Positions 1 through 9,352 of a stretch of DNA of 36,924 bases are shown here, one piece after another. Positions within the stretch are counted from its first letter, which is position 1. The number at the start of each line of letters is the position of its first letter. The position numbers and the translations under genes are program-made. Source of the stretch: an uncultured Bacteroidales bacterium (lineage in GTDB: Bacteria; Bacteroidota; Bacteroidia; Bacteroidales; Paludibacteraceae); NCBI GenBank assembly GCA_900321605.1, contig ONWR01000020.1, positions 1-36,924 of the forward strand. The letters are read 5' to 3'. Under the pieces are notes generated by a model. It worked only from the letters and a program-made list of their open reading frames with translations. It did not search any database and was not told where the DNA came from.

Positions 1-815
1 ACGATCGTGATCTCTTTCGCACGGTCATTGCGGTAGTTAAAGAAGATCACTACATCGCCCTCGGATATACGTCCGTCGCAGTTAGCGTTCACAAGAGGCT
101 CCATGAACTCATCCGTGTCCTTGTGCTCATCCGTATGGCGGTCATAGCAACCCTGTACGGCTGCTACCATATCGCCATCGCTAACCGCTAACCCCTCACC
201 GTTAACCAGTTGCTCATAAGCAACCTTGATGCGCTCCCAGCGTTTGTCGCGGTCCATCGCATAGAATCGACCGATGATGGAAGCGATATGTGCGCCCGTA
301 CGGTCACATACACCTTGAAGGTCCGCGATAAAACCCTTACCGCTACGAGGGTCGGTGTCACGACCGTCCATGAAACAGTGAACATACGTCTTGTCGGCTA
401 CGCCGTACTCCTTGGCTATCTCCACCAATTTGAAGAGATGGTCCAACGAACTGTGTACACCGCCGTTCGAGCACAGACCCATGATATGCAGTTTCTTACC
501 CGCTGCCTGTGCAGCCTTGTAAGCCGCTATTATCTCGGGGTTCTCCATGATCGAGTTATCGCGGATGGAGCGGTTGATCTTCACCAGATCCTGATACACC
601 ACACGACCGGCACCTATATTGAGGTGTCCTACCTCCGAGTTTCCCATCTGCCCGTCCGGCAGACCTACGTTCTCTCCGCTCGCCTGTAACTGCGAGTGCG
701 GATACTTAGCCAACAGCGCATCCCAATGCGGCGTCGGCGTGCAGCTGATTACATCGGCTTTGCTCTTGTTTCCGATGCCCCAGCCGTCTAAAATCATCAA
801 TAATGCTTTACTCAT
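1..815 (-). CDS. gpmI: 2,3-bisphosphoglycerate-independent phosphoglycerate mutase (partial)
   Basis: Cofactor-independent phosphoglycerate mutase converts 3-phosphoglycerate to 2-phosphoglycerate in glycolysis, in the cytosol, using two metal ions and a phosphoserine. The reverse strand reads [15 protein letters not shown] from 815, the family N-terminus. The metal-binding Asp is at residue 10 and the catalytic Ser at residue 60, within [29 protein letters not shown] and [10 protein letters not shown] follow. The frame is open to the window edge, so about 271 residues of a protein of usually about 510 are visible and the C-terminus lies outside. A consensus promoter sits about 35 bases upstream at 851-881. 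The start agrees with homologues as I remember them. Confidence 0.97.
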   Translation of the reverse strand, partial: MSKALLMILDGWGIGNKSKADVISCTPTPHWDALLAKYPHSQLQASGENVGLPDGQMGNSEVGHLNIGAGRVVYQDLVKINRSIRDNSIMENPEIIAAYKAAQAAGKKLHIMGLCSNGGVHSSLDHLFKLVEIAKEYGVADKTYVHCFMDGRDTDPRSGKGFIADLQGVCDRTGAHIASIIGRFYAMDRDKRWERIKVAYEQLVNGEGLAVSDGDMVAAVQGCYDRHTDEHKDTDEFMEPLVNANCDGRISEGDVVIFFNYRNDRAKEITI

Positions 816-850
816 ATTCGTTTTTTTTTATTGTTTACCAATTTGCGGTG

Positions 851-881
851 CAAATTTACTGCTTTTTTTTGACATATGCAA
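851..881 (-). promoter_or_regulatory. Bacteroidota-type promoter of gpmI
   Basis: On the reverse strand TTGCATATGTCA is followed, 20 bases after TTG, by the -7 element TAAATTTG (851-858). The layout matches the TTTG / TAnnTTTG sigma-ABfr promoter. Transcription would start roughly 30 bases before the gpmI ATG. Confidence 0.8.
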
Positions 882-920
882 GAAAAAAGAGCATTAAAAA
901 TGCATTTTCTTTGGAAAATG

Positions 921-952
921 TTTGTGTGTTCCAAATATTTGTAGTACCTTTG
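921..952 (+). promoter_or_regulatory. Bacteroidota-type promoter of nadB
   Basis: TTTG at 921-924 and TACCTTTG at 945-952 are separated by 20 bases, 28 bases upstream of the nadB ATG at 981. It is divergent from the gpmI promoter. Confidence 0.8.
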
Positions 953-980
953 CAGTCGCAAAGGGTAATATATATATACC

Positions 981-2582
981 ATGACGAAAAGATATGATTT
1001 TTTGATTATCGGCGGAGGAGTCGCCGGAATGAGTTTCGCGCTGAAAGTGGCGCGTGCTGGTAAGTACAAGATTGCGTTGTGCTGTAAGACCAAATTAGAG
1101 GAGGCGAACACCGCGAAAGCGCAAGGAGGAATAGCTTCCGTCACGAATCTGTTAGTGGATGATTTCGAGAAGCATATCCACGACACCATGGTGGCAGGGG
1201 ATTGGCTTAGTGACCCTGCTGCGGTGGAGCAAGTGGTACGCAATGCGCCGAGAGGTATTACCGAATTGGTGAACTGGGGTGTCAACTTCGATAAGAAGGA
1301 AGACGGTCAGTTTGACCTGCACCGTGAGGGCGGACATTCCGAGTTCCGAATCCTTCACCACGCTGATGATACCGGTGCTGAGATCCAACGCGGATTGATG
1401 CAAGCCGTTCGGGACAATCCTTTTATTGAGGTGCTGGAGAACCATTTCGCTGTAGAGATCATTACGCAACACCACCTTGGTGTGCGTGTGACGAGACGTA
1501 CCCCCGATATCGAGTGCTACGGAGCGTATATCTTGAACCCTGAGACCCAAAAGATCGATACCTATCTGAGCCGAATCACGCTCATGGCAACCGGCGGAAC
1601 GGGTGCTGTCTATGCGACCACCACCAATCCCGAGATAGCTACGGGAGATGGTATAGCGATGGTCTATCGTGCCAAAGGTCAGGTCAAAGATATGGAGTTC
1701 GTGCAGTTCCACCCGACGAGTCTCTTCAATCCTGCCGAGACACATCCTGCTTATCTGATCACAGAAGCTATGCGCGGATACGGAGGTATCCTGCGTCTGC
1801 CTAACGGCGAGGAGTTCATGCAGAAATACGACCCGCGTCTGAGTCTTGCTCCGCGTGACATCGTTGCGCGTGCGATTGATAATGAGATGAAGATCCACGC
1901 CATCGATCATGTCTGCTTGGATGTGACGCACAAAGATCCCGAGGAGACCAAGCATCATTTCCCGAATATCTATGCAAAATGTCTGAGTATAGGTATTGAT
2001 ATTACCAAGGAGTATATTCCGGTAGCACCGTGTGCGCACTATATGTGCGGAGGTATCAAGGTGGATCTGGACGGACAGTCCTCTATCCGTCGTCTGTATG
2101 CTGTCGGCGAATGTTCTTGCACCGGTCTGCACGGCGGAAACCGTTTGGCTTCCAACTCGCTTATTGAGGCTGTGGTGTATGCCGATGCAGCTGCTAAGCA
2201 TAGTCTCAGTGTGATAGAAAACTACGATTTCAACGAACAAATTCCGGCTTGGAACGATGAAGGCACACTCAGTAACGAAGAGCGCGTGTTGATTGCGCAG
2301 GATGTCAAAGAGGTGGGACAGATCATGTCCACTTATGTGGGTATCGTTCGTTCGGATCTGCGTCTGAGACGAGCATGGGAGCGTCTCGATCTGCTGTACG
2401 AAGAGACCGAAGACCTCTTCAAACGCGTCAAGGCGGACAGGGAGATCTGCGAGTTGCGTAATATGATCAACGTGGGTTATCTCATTACCCGTCAGGCTAT
2501 CGAGCGCAAGGAGAGCCGTGGTTTGCATTATACCATTGACTATCCTCGTACGGATAATAATCATCCGCAGGAAGTGTGGTGA
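981..2582 (+). CDS. nadB: L-aspartate oxidase
   Basis: L-aspartate oxidase is an FAD enzyme that oxidises L-aspartate to iminoaspartate, the first step of de novo NAD synthesis, in the cytosol. The 533-residue product has the N-terminal FAD-binding loop IIGGGVAGMS and the family motifs AKAQGGIAS and REGGHSEFRILHHADDTG. The latter resembles NadB and not succinate dehydrogenase or fumarate reductase. GLHGGNRLASNSLIEA is near the C-terminal part. Length agrees with NadB (about 520-540 residues). The ATG lies 28 bases after a good promoter. nadA and nadC are not in the window, so the gene stands alone here. A large antisense open frame across it is a coding shadow. Confidence 0.95.
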   Translation: MTKRYDFLIIGGGVAGMSFALKVARAGKYKIALCCKTKLEEANTAKAQGGIASVTNLLVDDFEKHIHDTMVAGDWLSDPAAVEQVVRNAPRGITELVNWGVNFDKKEDGQFDLHREGGHSEFRILHHADDTGAEIQRGLMQAVRDNPFIEVLENHFAVEIITQHHLGVRVTRRTPDIECYGAYILNPETQKIDTYLSRITLMATGGTGAVYATTTNPEIATGDGIAMVYRAKGQVKDMEFVQFHPTSLFNPAETHPAYLITEAMRGYGGILRLPNGEEFMQKYDPRLSLAPRDIVARAIDNEMKIHAIDHVCLDVTHKDPEETKHHFPNIYAKCLSIGIDITKEYIPVAPCAHYMCGGIKVDLDGQSSIRRLYAVGECSCTGLHGGNRLASNSLIEAVVYADAAAKHSLSVIENYDFNEQIPAWNDEGTLSNEERVLIAQDVKEVGQIMSTYVGIVRSDLRLRRAWERLDLLYEETEDLFKRVKADREICELRNMINVGYLITRQAIERKESRGLHYTIDYPRTDNNHPQEVW

Positions 2583-2586
2583 TTAG

Positions 2587-2614
2587 TTGATAGTTGATAG
2601 TTGATAGTTGATAG
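2587..2614 (+). repeat. Four tandem TTGATAG heptamers
   Basis: Four exact copies of TTGATAG (2587-2593, 2594-2600, 2601-2607, 2608-2614) begin five bases after the nadB stop codon and run into the 5' end of the next gene. Related short repeats lie inside the HD gene at 15868-15923. Confidence 0.9.
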
Positions 2615-2634
2615 AGGCGCGTGAAGGCGCAGAG

Positions 2635-3381
2635 ATGAGCACGCAGATGCTCTTCAATGAGATCTTTACGATTGTCGCTCAGAAGCCTCGTTGGACGTAT
2701 ATCCGTTTGGACTCCGATGGACAGGAAGGATGGGTTGATGCGAAGATGATTTCTCCGATGAAATCGAAAGAATATACGGATCACAAGGCTTTGCTCAAGA
2801 CGGCAGCTGTGGTAGCTATGCCGATGGCATATGCCGTGAGTGAGAACAACGGTCAGACCATCCCTTTGACGGCAGGTACACGCCTGACGAACTATAAAGA
2901 CGGACGTTTTGAGGTCTTAGGCGTTGGTTTCCGTATCGACCCGAGCATGGTGTGTGTCAAGCCTTGGGAACTCAACCAGCAGAACCTGTTGACGGCTGTC
3001 CGTTTCTTCCTCAATGTGCCTTACCTCTGGGGCGGAAAGAATGCTATGGGCATGGACTGCTCCGGTTTTGTGCAGACGGTCATGAGTCTCTTTGGCAAGA
3101 GTTTGCTTCGCAACGCGAGTGAGCAGGCTACCCAAGGACGCGCTGTTATGAAGCTTTCGAGAGCGCAGGCAGGAGATTTAGTTTTCTTTGACCACTATGA
3201 GTCTTCCGATAAAGAAGAGCAATCTGCGGCTAAGATCACGCATGTCGGTATCGTTATTGATCGCGAGAGAGTGATCCATTGTTCGGGACGCGTGAAGGTA
3301 GAAAAGCTCGATGAAACCGGCATTTATAGCACAGAACAAGGCGGCTATACACACCGCCTTGTTGCTATTCGCCGTCTATAA
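2635..3381 (+). CDS. C40 family (NlpC/P60) peptidase with SH3-like region, apparently shortened N-terminus
   Basis: Probable cell-wall gamma-D-glutamyl-diamino acid endopeptidase. An SH3-like region comes first (RLDSDGQEGWVDAKMIS at about residues 25-42). The NlpC/P60 domain follows, with catalytic Cys142 in NAMGMDCSGFVQ, His203 in THVGIVID and a later polar site near HCSGRV. The first ATG is 2635. A TTG at 2608 would add nine residues, but those are partly made of the TTGATAG repeat, and the codon before is a stop. Homologues I recall begin some 12 residues earlier, so the original start seems to have been overwritten by the repeat. No export signal is visible. It lies 52 bases after nadB and probably shares its transcript. 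Confidence 0.85.
   Translation: MSTQMLFNEIFTIVAQKPRWTYIRLDSDGQEGWVDAKMISPMKSKEYTDHKALLKTAAVVAMPMAYAVSENNGQTIPLTAGTRLTNYKDGRFEVLGVGFRIDPSMVCVKPWELNQQNLLTAVRFFLNVPYLWGGKNAMGMDCSGFVQTVMSLFGKSLLRNASEQATQGRAVMKLSRAQAGDLVFFDHYESSDKEEQSAAKITHVGIVIDRERVIHCSGRVKVEKLDETGIYSTEQGGYTHRLVAIRRL
3335..3363. terminator. Perfect 10-bp hairpin at the 3' end of the C40 peptidase gene
   Basis: AACAAGGCGG, nine bases, then CCGCCTTGTT. The hairpin lies inside coding sequence, ending 18 bases before the end of the stop codon. The convergent OmpA gene begins only 10 bases beyond, so this hairpin may serve as a shared terminator, though no U-tract follows. Confidence 0.45.
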
Positions 3382-3391
3382 GCGTTTTCTC

Positions 3392-5242
3392 TTATTTATT
3401 GGCTTCTTGTTGTTGAATCTCTTCGATTGAGGGGATCACTAATTCTATGCCTACCGGCAGTTCGCTCGGTTTGGACAGTTTGTCTCTGTTGGCTTCGTAG
3501 ATATAGATCCAATAGTCCGGATTGCCATAATGACGTCTTGCTATCTGCGCAAGGCGTGAACCTGCTTTGACTGTCTCGGTGACGCGTCCTTCCGGTGCTT
3601 TTGCTGCCTTCTGCGGACGTGCAACAGGAGCAGCAGGAGCAGCGGGTTTCTCTTCGACAGGAGCTTCTACTTTCTTCTCTTGACCCACAGGCACGATCTC
3701 CACGCGGCGGTCTTTGCTCAGTTGGTGCTTGCCTTTGTAGCGGAACGGCATGTTGTCGCCTAAGCTGGCGATGATCATCTGCTCGTCCTTGACACCGAGT
3801 TCACGCAGTTGGGCTGCTACGGCTTTGGCGCGACGCAGCGCTAAGCGTTTGTTATAGTCGGGTTTGCCCAATTTGCAAGCATGACCGTTGACGTGTATCT
3901 GCTGATTAGGATGACGCTTGAGGATATCCGCAATACGGATGAGGATATCTTCCGGTTCGAGGATAGGAATAGCCTTATCGAGGTCAAAATAGATCACAGC
4001 GGTCTGCAGTTCGTCTTCTAACATCTCTGCTGCGGAGCGTGTGTCAACCGGTTCCGGTTCCGGCTCTTGAACGATGGTATCGGTACAGAACGTCCGGCAG
4101 ATGTCGATATTATTCTCCTCGGCGATGAGCAAGATCTGTTTGATTGCTTCCTCACGCGGGTCGATAGGCTCTTCTACGATAACCGGTACTACGGGCTCTA
4201 CGGGTTCCGGTTCCCAGCTAATGGTCTGAGGAACGCTGTCCTGCTGCTGTGCAGCTTTGCGCAGACGGCGTTGCTCACGGTCGTAGTCACGTTGTGCTTT
4301 CGTGCGGTTAGCGTTGATCTGGAGTCCAATCTTCAGACCGACAGACCAAGGGTGCAACTCTTTGACTTCGTTGGAACGCAGCACACCGGCATAGGACTCG
4401 TTGTACGGCATCGGATACTTACCGGTGGTACGTCCGTCTGCAAAACCGAGTGCTACGTTGCTACGCGACTCCATGAGGTCTGTGAAGTAGTAGTTTCCAT
4501 AGGCAGCGATAGCTAATTCTACGCGCTGATGGAGGCGTATGAGCATGCCTAATTCGAGATAAGCGGCATAATTGAGCGTACGCAGATGACCGGTACCTAA
4601 TCTGCCCTTATCGGACGGAATAGAGAGGTTCTCCACCACGCCCGGCACATTGCTCATCGTCAGGTTGTAGAAGGGATAATAGACGGAGTTCTCTATCATT
4701 CCGTTGGCTCCTAAGTTCTGATTCGTAGCTACCGGAATACCGATCTTGACTCCTGCTGTTCCGGTAAAGCCGACCACACCCGGACGAGCACGGAACTTGA
4801 GAGCAAGCGGAATCTCCACCATGTAGATGTTCTGATCTTCCCTCAGTTTGTTAGGCGTAGAGGTGATGGTGTAGTCGTCGTTATAGATATCTTGGGTAGT
4901 CTGCGTCCACGCTTTGGTGACCGATGCGCGGTTCGGGTACGCAGAGAACTGAGCACCTGTACCGATACCCATCCAAGGTACGAAATAATAGTTGATTCCT
5001 ATGCCTGCATGCCAAGCAGGGAACTTGATCTTGTTTTGTGTATGAGGTGCGCTATAGGATGATCCGAGTTGGTCAAACAGGTAACTGCCGACGCCCAGAC
5101 CTCCTTCGAACTCGAAGTTCCATCCGTATGCTATGTTGGGTTCTTCGGCACTTGCCTGACGAACCGAATCGGGGTATTGTTTCGCCGAGAGAGAAACGGC
5201 GGTGAGCAACATCGTTGCTATGATCATAGTCTTTGTTTTCAT
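3392..5242 (-). CDS. OmpA-family outer membrane protein with N-terminal beta-barrel and C-terminal LysM-like domain
   Basis: A 616-residue envelope protein that probably links the outer membrane to peptidoglycan. Residues 1-20 form a signal peptide ending SLSA. Residues about 35-330 resemble an outer membrane beta-barrel. A basic then acidic/Pro-rich linker follows (about 330-420). The OmpA peptidoglycan-binding domain is at about 425-530 (VIYFDLDKA, VNGHACKLG, NKRLALRRAKAVA). After a Pro/Ala linker a LysM-like domain covers about 560-610 (VKAGSRLAQIARRHYGNPDY). It lies 12 bases downstream of the T9SS cargo gene and is probably its operon partner. A PorE-like T9SS role is possible but the domain order differs, so I give no symbol. 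Confidence 0.9.
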   Translation of the reverse strand: MKTKTMIIATMLLTAVSLSAKQYPDSVRQASAEEPNIAYGWNFEFEGGLGVGSYLFDQLGSSYSAPHTQNKIKFPAWHAGIGINYYFVPWMGIGTGAQFSAYPNRASVTKAWTQTTQDIYNDDYTITSTPNKLREDQNIYMVEIPLALKFRARPGVVGFTGTAGVKIGIPVATNQNLGANGMIENSVYYPFYNLTMSNVPGVVENLSIPSDKGRLGTGHLRTLNYAAYLELGMLIRLHQRVELAIAAYGNYYFTDLMESRSNVALGFADGRTTGKYPMPYNESYAGVLRSNEVKELHPWSVGLKIGLQINANRTKAQRDYDREQRRLRKAAQQQDSVPQTISWEPEPVEPVVPVIVEEPIDPREEAIKQILLIAEENNIDICRTFCTDTIVQEPEPEPVDTRSAAEMLEDELQTAVIYFDLDKAIPILEPEDILIRIADILKRHPNQQIHVNGHACKLGKPDYNKRLALRRAKAVAAQLRELGVKDEQMIIASLGDNMPFRYKGKHQLSKDRRVEIVPVGQEKKVEAPVEEKPAAPAAPVARPQKAAKAPEGRVTETVKAGSRLAQIARRHYGNPDYWIYIYEANRDKLSKPSELPVGIELVIPSIEEIQQQEANK

Positions 5243-5254
5243 ATCCGTTCCTCC

Positions 5255-8200
5255 TTATTTGACGATTAGTTTATGCATCTCGACGGAACCGTCGGGAGCT
5301 GTTATCTGTACGTAGTAGATACCTGCTATGTACGGCGCGTTGATGACGGTGGAGCCGTTCACTTGTTCGGCACGCCGGATGATCTCTCCGGCGAAAGAAC
5401 GTATGAGAACGGTTCCTTCCGCTTCTACGGTAACCGGTTGTCCTGCCGCAGCAGGAACCGGATAGACGGCAGAGCGTTGCGGAGCGGAAGAAGCGGTTTC
5501 CTTAGGCAGGATCACATCGCACGAACGATACCGAACGCCTTTGGTGTCGGTCAACATGACGTAATAGACGCCGTTCAGTTCGCGTCCGTCCTCATGGTAG
5601 TACTGACCGGTCTGACCGTCTTGCTTGACGCCGTTCTTATACCATTGGTAAGCCACGAACTCCAATTTGTCCGTTACACCCGGCAAAGCGCCGTTGTTGG
5701 GGTTGTTATCGACGAACACCACACGGTCGTATTTGCTATAGACGTAACCGCCTAAGCTGACGTACAGGTTCATCCGGTGGCTGCGGCTGAAACAGGTGCC
5801 CGATTCGGATTGGTCGGCGTAACCGATCTGTACGTTCAGGTAACAGTCGCCTTCACCGATATTAGGCATGTTATTGAAGACGATAGCGCCCGGTGTGGTG
5901 ATCACGCCCATGGTGTCTGGACGACCCATGTATTTCGCCAAGTCGGCTGAGTACCGGATGTAGAACACATCGGACAGTCCGGAGGTCTGCTCGTAGTAAA
6001 GCGTCATCGTCTTGGTCTCTTGGCAGAGACTTGCTTCGTCATCCATCTTGAATGCCGGCACGCTGACGGTGTGGACGGTAAAGAGGGTGTCAGCAGGACA
6101 ATCGCCTGTTATATCGCTCACGAGCCATGTGTCGCCGTCGTTGACAAAAGTATGCGTCTGTTTGTTACCGCTTTGGTCGTACCAATCCATCGTGTACGGC
6201 AGGTCTCCGTCGCAGATGGTGACAGACACCTCTTCGCGTGTGCCTTGACCGTAGTACTGAGTAGTCTTACCTTGCGACTCCACGAGTTCGCATCCCGGGT
6301 TAGCCACACGGCGGATATAGGTATATGTAGTACCGATGGTGATCTCGGAGAGCGGGAAGGTGTAATTCAGATCCTTGGTAGTAGCCAGAATAGCGCCATC
6401 CGGCAGACGTACCCATTGGTATTCGAGACCCGGGTCGCCGGTAGCGGCTGTGGTCTCGGCAATAGAGACGGTGATCATCGTTGAGCCCGTAGCGTCATAG
6501 GCAACGCAGTAGTTAGGCAGCGCACCGTCGGAGATAGCTCCCGGCTGCAGTTCGCTCATCACATGAACGGTCGTCTCGCCTGTGCTGAGTGTCAGATGAG
6601 TCGAACCGGTGTTATCTTCCGCTTTACGGACGAAGAGAACGGACTGACCGGCTAAAGGTGCGATGTCACCAAGCGTCAGGTTTTGCTGCGTAGCACCGGA
6701 AATAGCCGTGGTGTCGGTACCGTTCACCGTGTACCATTGATAGCGGTACACACCACTACCGCCTGTAGCCGAAGTCGCCGCTAAGGTATATTCCTGTGCA
6801 GCGGAACGGTTGCAGAACGACAGTACGGAACTCTCGGAGATAATACCCGGGTCAAAAGGATAATAGATGACGACGGTATAAGAGCCATCAGAGAGCGAGT
6901 TGCCGCATTCAGCGCTGTCGTTCACCATGCGGGTGAAGGTATAACTGCCCGGTTCGGTGATCGGATAGATGAGAGAAGGGCTGTTGCTACCCGGCAGAGC
7001 CGAGCCGTTGAGAAGCCATGAATAAGTGAGTGTTCCTCCGCCGCCTGTAGCAGGAGTGGTCTCGCTGATAGTGATCGGCAGCGGAGTAGTGGTCAGATAG
7101 AGCGTGTCACGTCTGTTTTGTATAGCTCCTGCATCAAACGGCTCGTATACGCGATAGACGAACTCATCGTCGGAACGAATCCAATCTGCCACACAGCCTT
7201 CGTCATGTGCAAAACGACGTAAGACGAACGTACCGGCTTTCGTAGCAGGAATAGCATAACCGGTCAACCACGAAGTGAAAGCACCTGCGTTCAGATTATC
7301 GCAAAGGGTTTGCACGAAGACGGTGTCGTTGCCGATTATCTCGTACAGCTCCACGCGGTAGAAATAATCGCCTTCCGTCCATCCGTACGAAGCCGAAGTG
7401 CTGGTGACGAAAGCCGAGAGGATATTTCCCTCTGCGTTATAACAGAAATGACGTTTCTCTCCGTAGAAAGCACCGGCAGCGAAGTCCTCTAAACGTCTCG
7501 GACGCATATAGACGACACGTGTATGACCATTGAGCGTGACGTTGACCAACACGTCGGTCTCCGTACAAGGACGAACGACATTCACGTTCTCTCCGCTGAT
7601 CTGTATCCATCGTTTGGCACTCTCGTCCTGACAAGCCCAGACGATGCCGCCGGTAGTGGATACCGTGAACGGACGCGTCAGGTCGTTGGCATGGTTGATG
7701 GGATCAATCCAATCGGTGTCGATGAACATCGGAGCTGCCGACAGTTTGGCTGCATCGGAAGAGGCGAAAGCCGAGAGGATAGGGTAGCGACCCGAAGCTG
7801 TGGACCAAACGGATGAGTTGGCAAAGAGGCTGAACATCGATGTCGTCACATCCACCGGCATGACCTCGTTATGCTCCACGCCCGGCTGCTGGTAATAGAC
7901 CTTGCGGTCATAATAACAGTCGTCGTACGTGCCGCTTTGGTCAAGACCGACGATGGCGTAGCCGTTCTTGGCATATCCGCTGTTATAGACGCGGCGGAGT
8001 GTACCTTGGTTACGTCCCACGATGCCGCCGATGGTGTCGTTGGCGTTGAGGATCATACCGGTGTTGTAGCAGTCGGTGATCGAACCGTGAGAGGTCAGCT
8101 CGCCGACCAAACCGCCGACCATGTTACCTGCTGCGGCTGTTTGCGCCATGCTCCAACACTGGCGGATCGTACCGTCGCACACTCCGGCAATAACTCCTAT

Positions 8201-8587
8201 ACGGCGTTTGTTCTTCGCTACGATGATACCGTTCAGACCCACTTTCTCGATGACGGCATTCTGACCGACATGCCCGAAGAGTCCGACGCCGTCCGTAGCT
8301 GCGGCATCAAAACGGTGCAAGCCGGTGATAAGATGTCCGTTGCCGTGGAAAGTACCTTGGAAAGGAAGGGTCTTCGTTCCGATCGGTTTCCAATCAAAAT
8401 TACTCAAGTCAATGTCAGTCTGCAGTTCAATCGTCTGCCCGGCAAAATCCGTGGTGGCGGACTGATTTGCGAGTGCGTAGAGTGCGTCCGCGTCCGCGAC
8501 TATATTAGTCTGCGCGGCGAGCGGGCACGTAAAAAGGCACGCAACAATTAGCGTACCTAAAAAGAATAAGGGTAAGTTTTTCCTCAT
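5255..8587 (-). CDS. T9SS-secreted surface protein with GLUG-like and Ig-like repeats
   Basis: A large secreted or surface protein of 1110 residues. The signal peptide is MRKNLPLFFLGTLIVACLFT and on to about residue 25. Residues about 50-230 contain GLUG-like motifs (GNGHLITGL, GGLVGELTSHGSI, GGIVGRNQGTL), a family found in bacterial adhesins. The middle has repeated Ig/PKD-like strands with YxYQWY patterns. The last ~75 residues form a type A T9SS sorting domain (VYPVPAAAGQPVTVEA, GIYYVQI, KLIVK). The start is placed at the ATG at 8587; an open frame reaching further upstream runs through the tRNA-Leu 3' exon. Substrate or ligand unknown. It starts 30 bases after the tRNA and may be co-transcribed with it. 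Confidence 0.9.
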   Translation of the reverse strand: MRKNLPLFFLGTLIVACLFTCPLAAQTNIVADADALYALANQSATTDFAGQTIELQTDIDLSNFDWKPIGTKTLPFQGTFHGNGHLITGLHRFDAAATDGVGLFGHVGQNAVIEKVGLNGIIVAKNKRRIGVIAGVCDGTIRQCWSMAQTAAAGNMVGGLVGELTSHGSITDCYNTGMILNANDTIGGIVGRNQGTLRRVYNSGYAKNGYAIVGLDQSGTYDDCYYDRKVYYQQPGVEHNEVMPVDVTTSMFSLFANSSVWSTASGRYPILSAFASSDAAKLSAAPMFIDTDWIDPINHANDLTRPFTVSTTGGIVWACQDESAKRWIQISGENVNVVRPCTETDVLVNVTLNGHTRVVYMRPRRLEDFAAGAFYGEKRHFCYNAEGNILSAFVTSTSASYGWTEGDYFYRVELYEIIGNDTVFVQTLCDNLNAGAFTSWLTGYAIPATKAGTFVLRRFAHDEGCVADWIRSDDEFVYRVYEPFDAGAIQNRRDTLYLTTTPLPITISETTPATGGGGTLTYSWLLNGSALPGSNSPSLIYPITEPGSYTFTRMVNDSAECGNSLSDGSYTVVIYYPFDPGIISESSVLSFCNRSAAQEYTLAATSATGGSGVYRYQWYTVNGTDTTAISGATQQNLTLGDIAPLAGQSVLFVRKAEDNTGSTHLTLSTGETTVHVMSELQPGAISDGALPNYCVAYDATGSTMITVSIAETTAATGDPGLEYQWVRLPDGAILATTKDLNYTFPLSEITIGTTYTYIRRVANPGCELVESQGKTTQYYGQGTREEVSVTICDGDLPYTMDWYDQSGNKQTHTFVNDGDTWLVSDITGDCPADTLFTVHTVSVPAFKMDDEASLCQETKTMTLYYEQTSGLSDVFYIRYSADLAKYMGRPDTMGVITTPGAIVFNNMPNIGEGDCYLNVQIGYADQSESGTCFSRSHRMNLYVSLGGYVYSKYDRVVFVDNNPNNGALPGVTDKLEFVAYQWYKNGVKQDGQTGQYYHEDGRELNGVYYVMLTDTKGVRYRSCDVILPKETASSAPQRSAVYPVPAAAGQPVTVEAEGTVLIRSFAGEIIRRAEQVNGSTVINAPYIAGIYYVQITAPDGSVEMHKLIVK

Positions 8588-8667
8588 AATAAAAAGGAAT
8601 TGAGGTGATTGATTAGTACCGCGAGCCGGGGTCGAACCGGCACAGCCATCACTGGCCAAAGGATTTT

Positions 8668-9352
8668 CATACATTCGCTGCCGATCATTCAGCGTCTGCT
8701 TGGACTATGTCTTAACCTTATCCAGAGGACTTAGGTTGTGGGTATATAGTCTCTACACATTTAGGCGTTTCCGCCACTTAGCTCGGCGTTCTGAACATTT
8801 AAAGGCTGTTCCATTCACCGAATTAGCCCACTTCTACTTCAAGCCTTTCGACCTGAGCACTCTTTACCTTTGTTCTTTCCTCGATAATTGTCAGTTAGTG
8901 CGTGACAATTGGGGCACAACAGTTGAAGATTTTCTAATCGTTGGTCATCCCGTATGGCATTGATGTGATGTAACTCCAAAGCAATAGGTTGCCCTAACCA
9001 TTCTGTCAGTCCGCAACATTCGCATTTGTGCTGCTTAATCCCTTCGCGTAACAATCGTTCGCGCAGATGATTTGCGTTAACAAATGTTGAGTGTGCCACC
9101 AAAATCTCACTGAGCGGTTGAGGCTCTCGGAGAGGTTTATACCGTGCTCCTTGGTTCCAACCTTTTCCTGTCATATGAGACGTGTCGAGGTGTAACTCTT
9201 GAATTTTGCGTTTCACAGTGTCGTAGTTGCTACCGGCTACTCGCAAATGTAATTTTCCAATTACTTGCGCGTAAGAATAACTTGTACGTACTGCTTCTAC
9301 AAAATCCTGATCTGTCCATTTTCGTTTACTCATAAACTCCAATGTTTCGTCA
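8668..9352 (-). ncRNA. Group I self-splicing intron in tRNA-Leu(UAA)
   Basis: On the reverse strand P1 forms from exon GACUU plus intron UGA pairing with UUGGAGUU, which puts a U-G wobble at the 5' splice site. The core lies after the HNH frame: a P-like AATTCGGTGAATGG (8811-8824), a Q-like AACGCCGAGC (8781-8790), R GTGTAGAGACTAT (8746-8758) and S AAGACATAGTCC (8702-8713). P7 is GACTAT (8746-8751) with ATAGTC (8703-8708). CGCTG/CAGCG near the 3' end resembles P9. The intron ends in the required terminal G (8668). Subgroup is not assigned. The ORF occupies the space between P1 and the P4 strands. Confidence 0.9.
8839..9333 (-). CDS. HNH homing endonuclease encoded in the group I intron
   Basis: A 164-residue putative homing endonuclease. 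It would cut intronless tRNA-Leu alleles and so spread the intron. The N-terminal half is a helical DNA-binding region (KWTDQDFVEAVRTSYSYAQV, then GSNYDTVKRKIQEL and LDTSHMTGKGWNQGARY). The C-terminal half is a zinc-supported HNH domain with CECCG, LELHHINAIRDDQRLENLQL and CPNCH. The ATG at 9333 lies just after P1. A TTG at 9342 inside P1 is the only earlier option and is less likely. The stop precedes the catalytic core, so the ORF sits in a peripheral loop. It has no promoter of its own and would be expressed from the tRNA precursor. Confidence 0.9.
   Translation of the reverse strand: MSKRKWTDQDFVEAVRTSYSYAQVIGKLHLRVAGSNYDTVKRKIQELHLDTSHMTGKGWNQGARYKPLREPQPLSEILVAHSTFVNANHLRERLLREGIKQHKCECCGLTEWLGQPIALELHHINAIRDDQRLENLQLLCPNCHALTDNYRGKNKGKECSGRKA

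Noticed and set aside
184-208. Short GTTAGCG-like repeat inside gpmI as another repeat insertion
   Set aside because: Only two imperfect units are visible and the encoded residues fit a variable loop of the enzyme, so coincidence is likely.
1152-2564. 470-codon antisense open frame across nadB
   Set aside because: It mirrors a well-supported nadB gene, has no recognisable motif and results from codon bias on the coding strand.
8588-8674. N-terminal extension of the T9SS cargo protein (MYENPLASDGCAGSTPARG)
   Set aside because: This segment is the tRNA-Leu 3' exon read as protein; a proper signal peptide starts at 8587.
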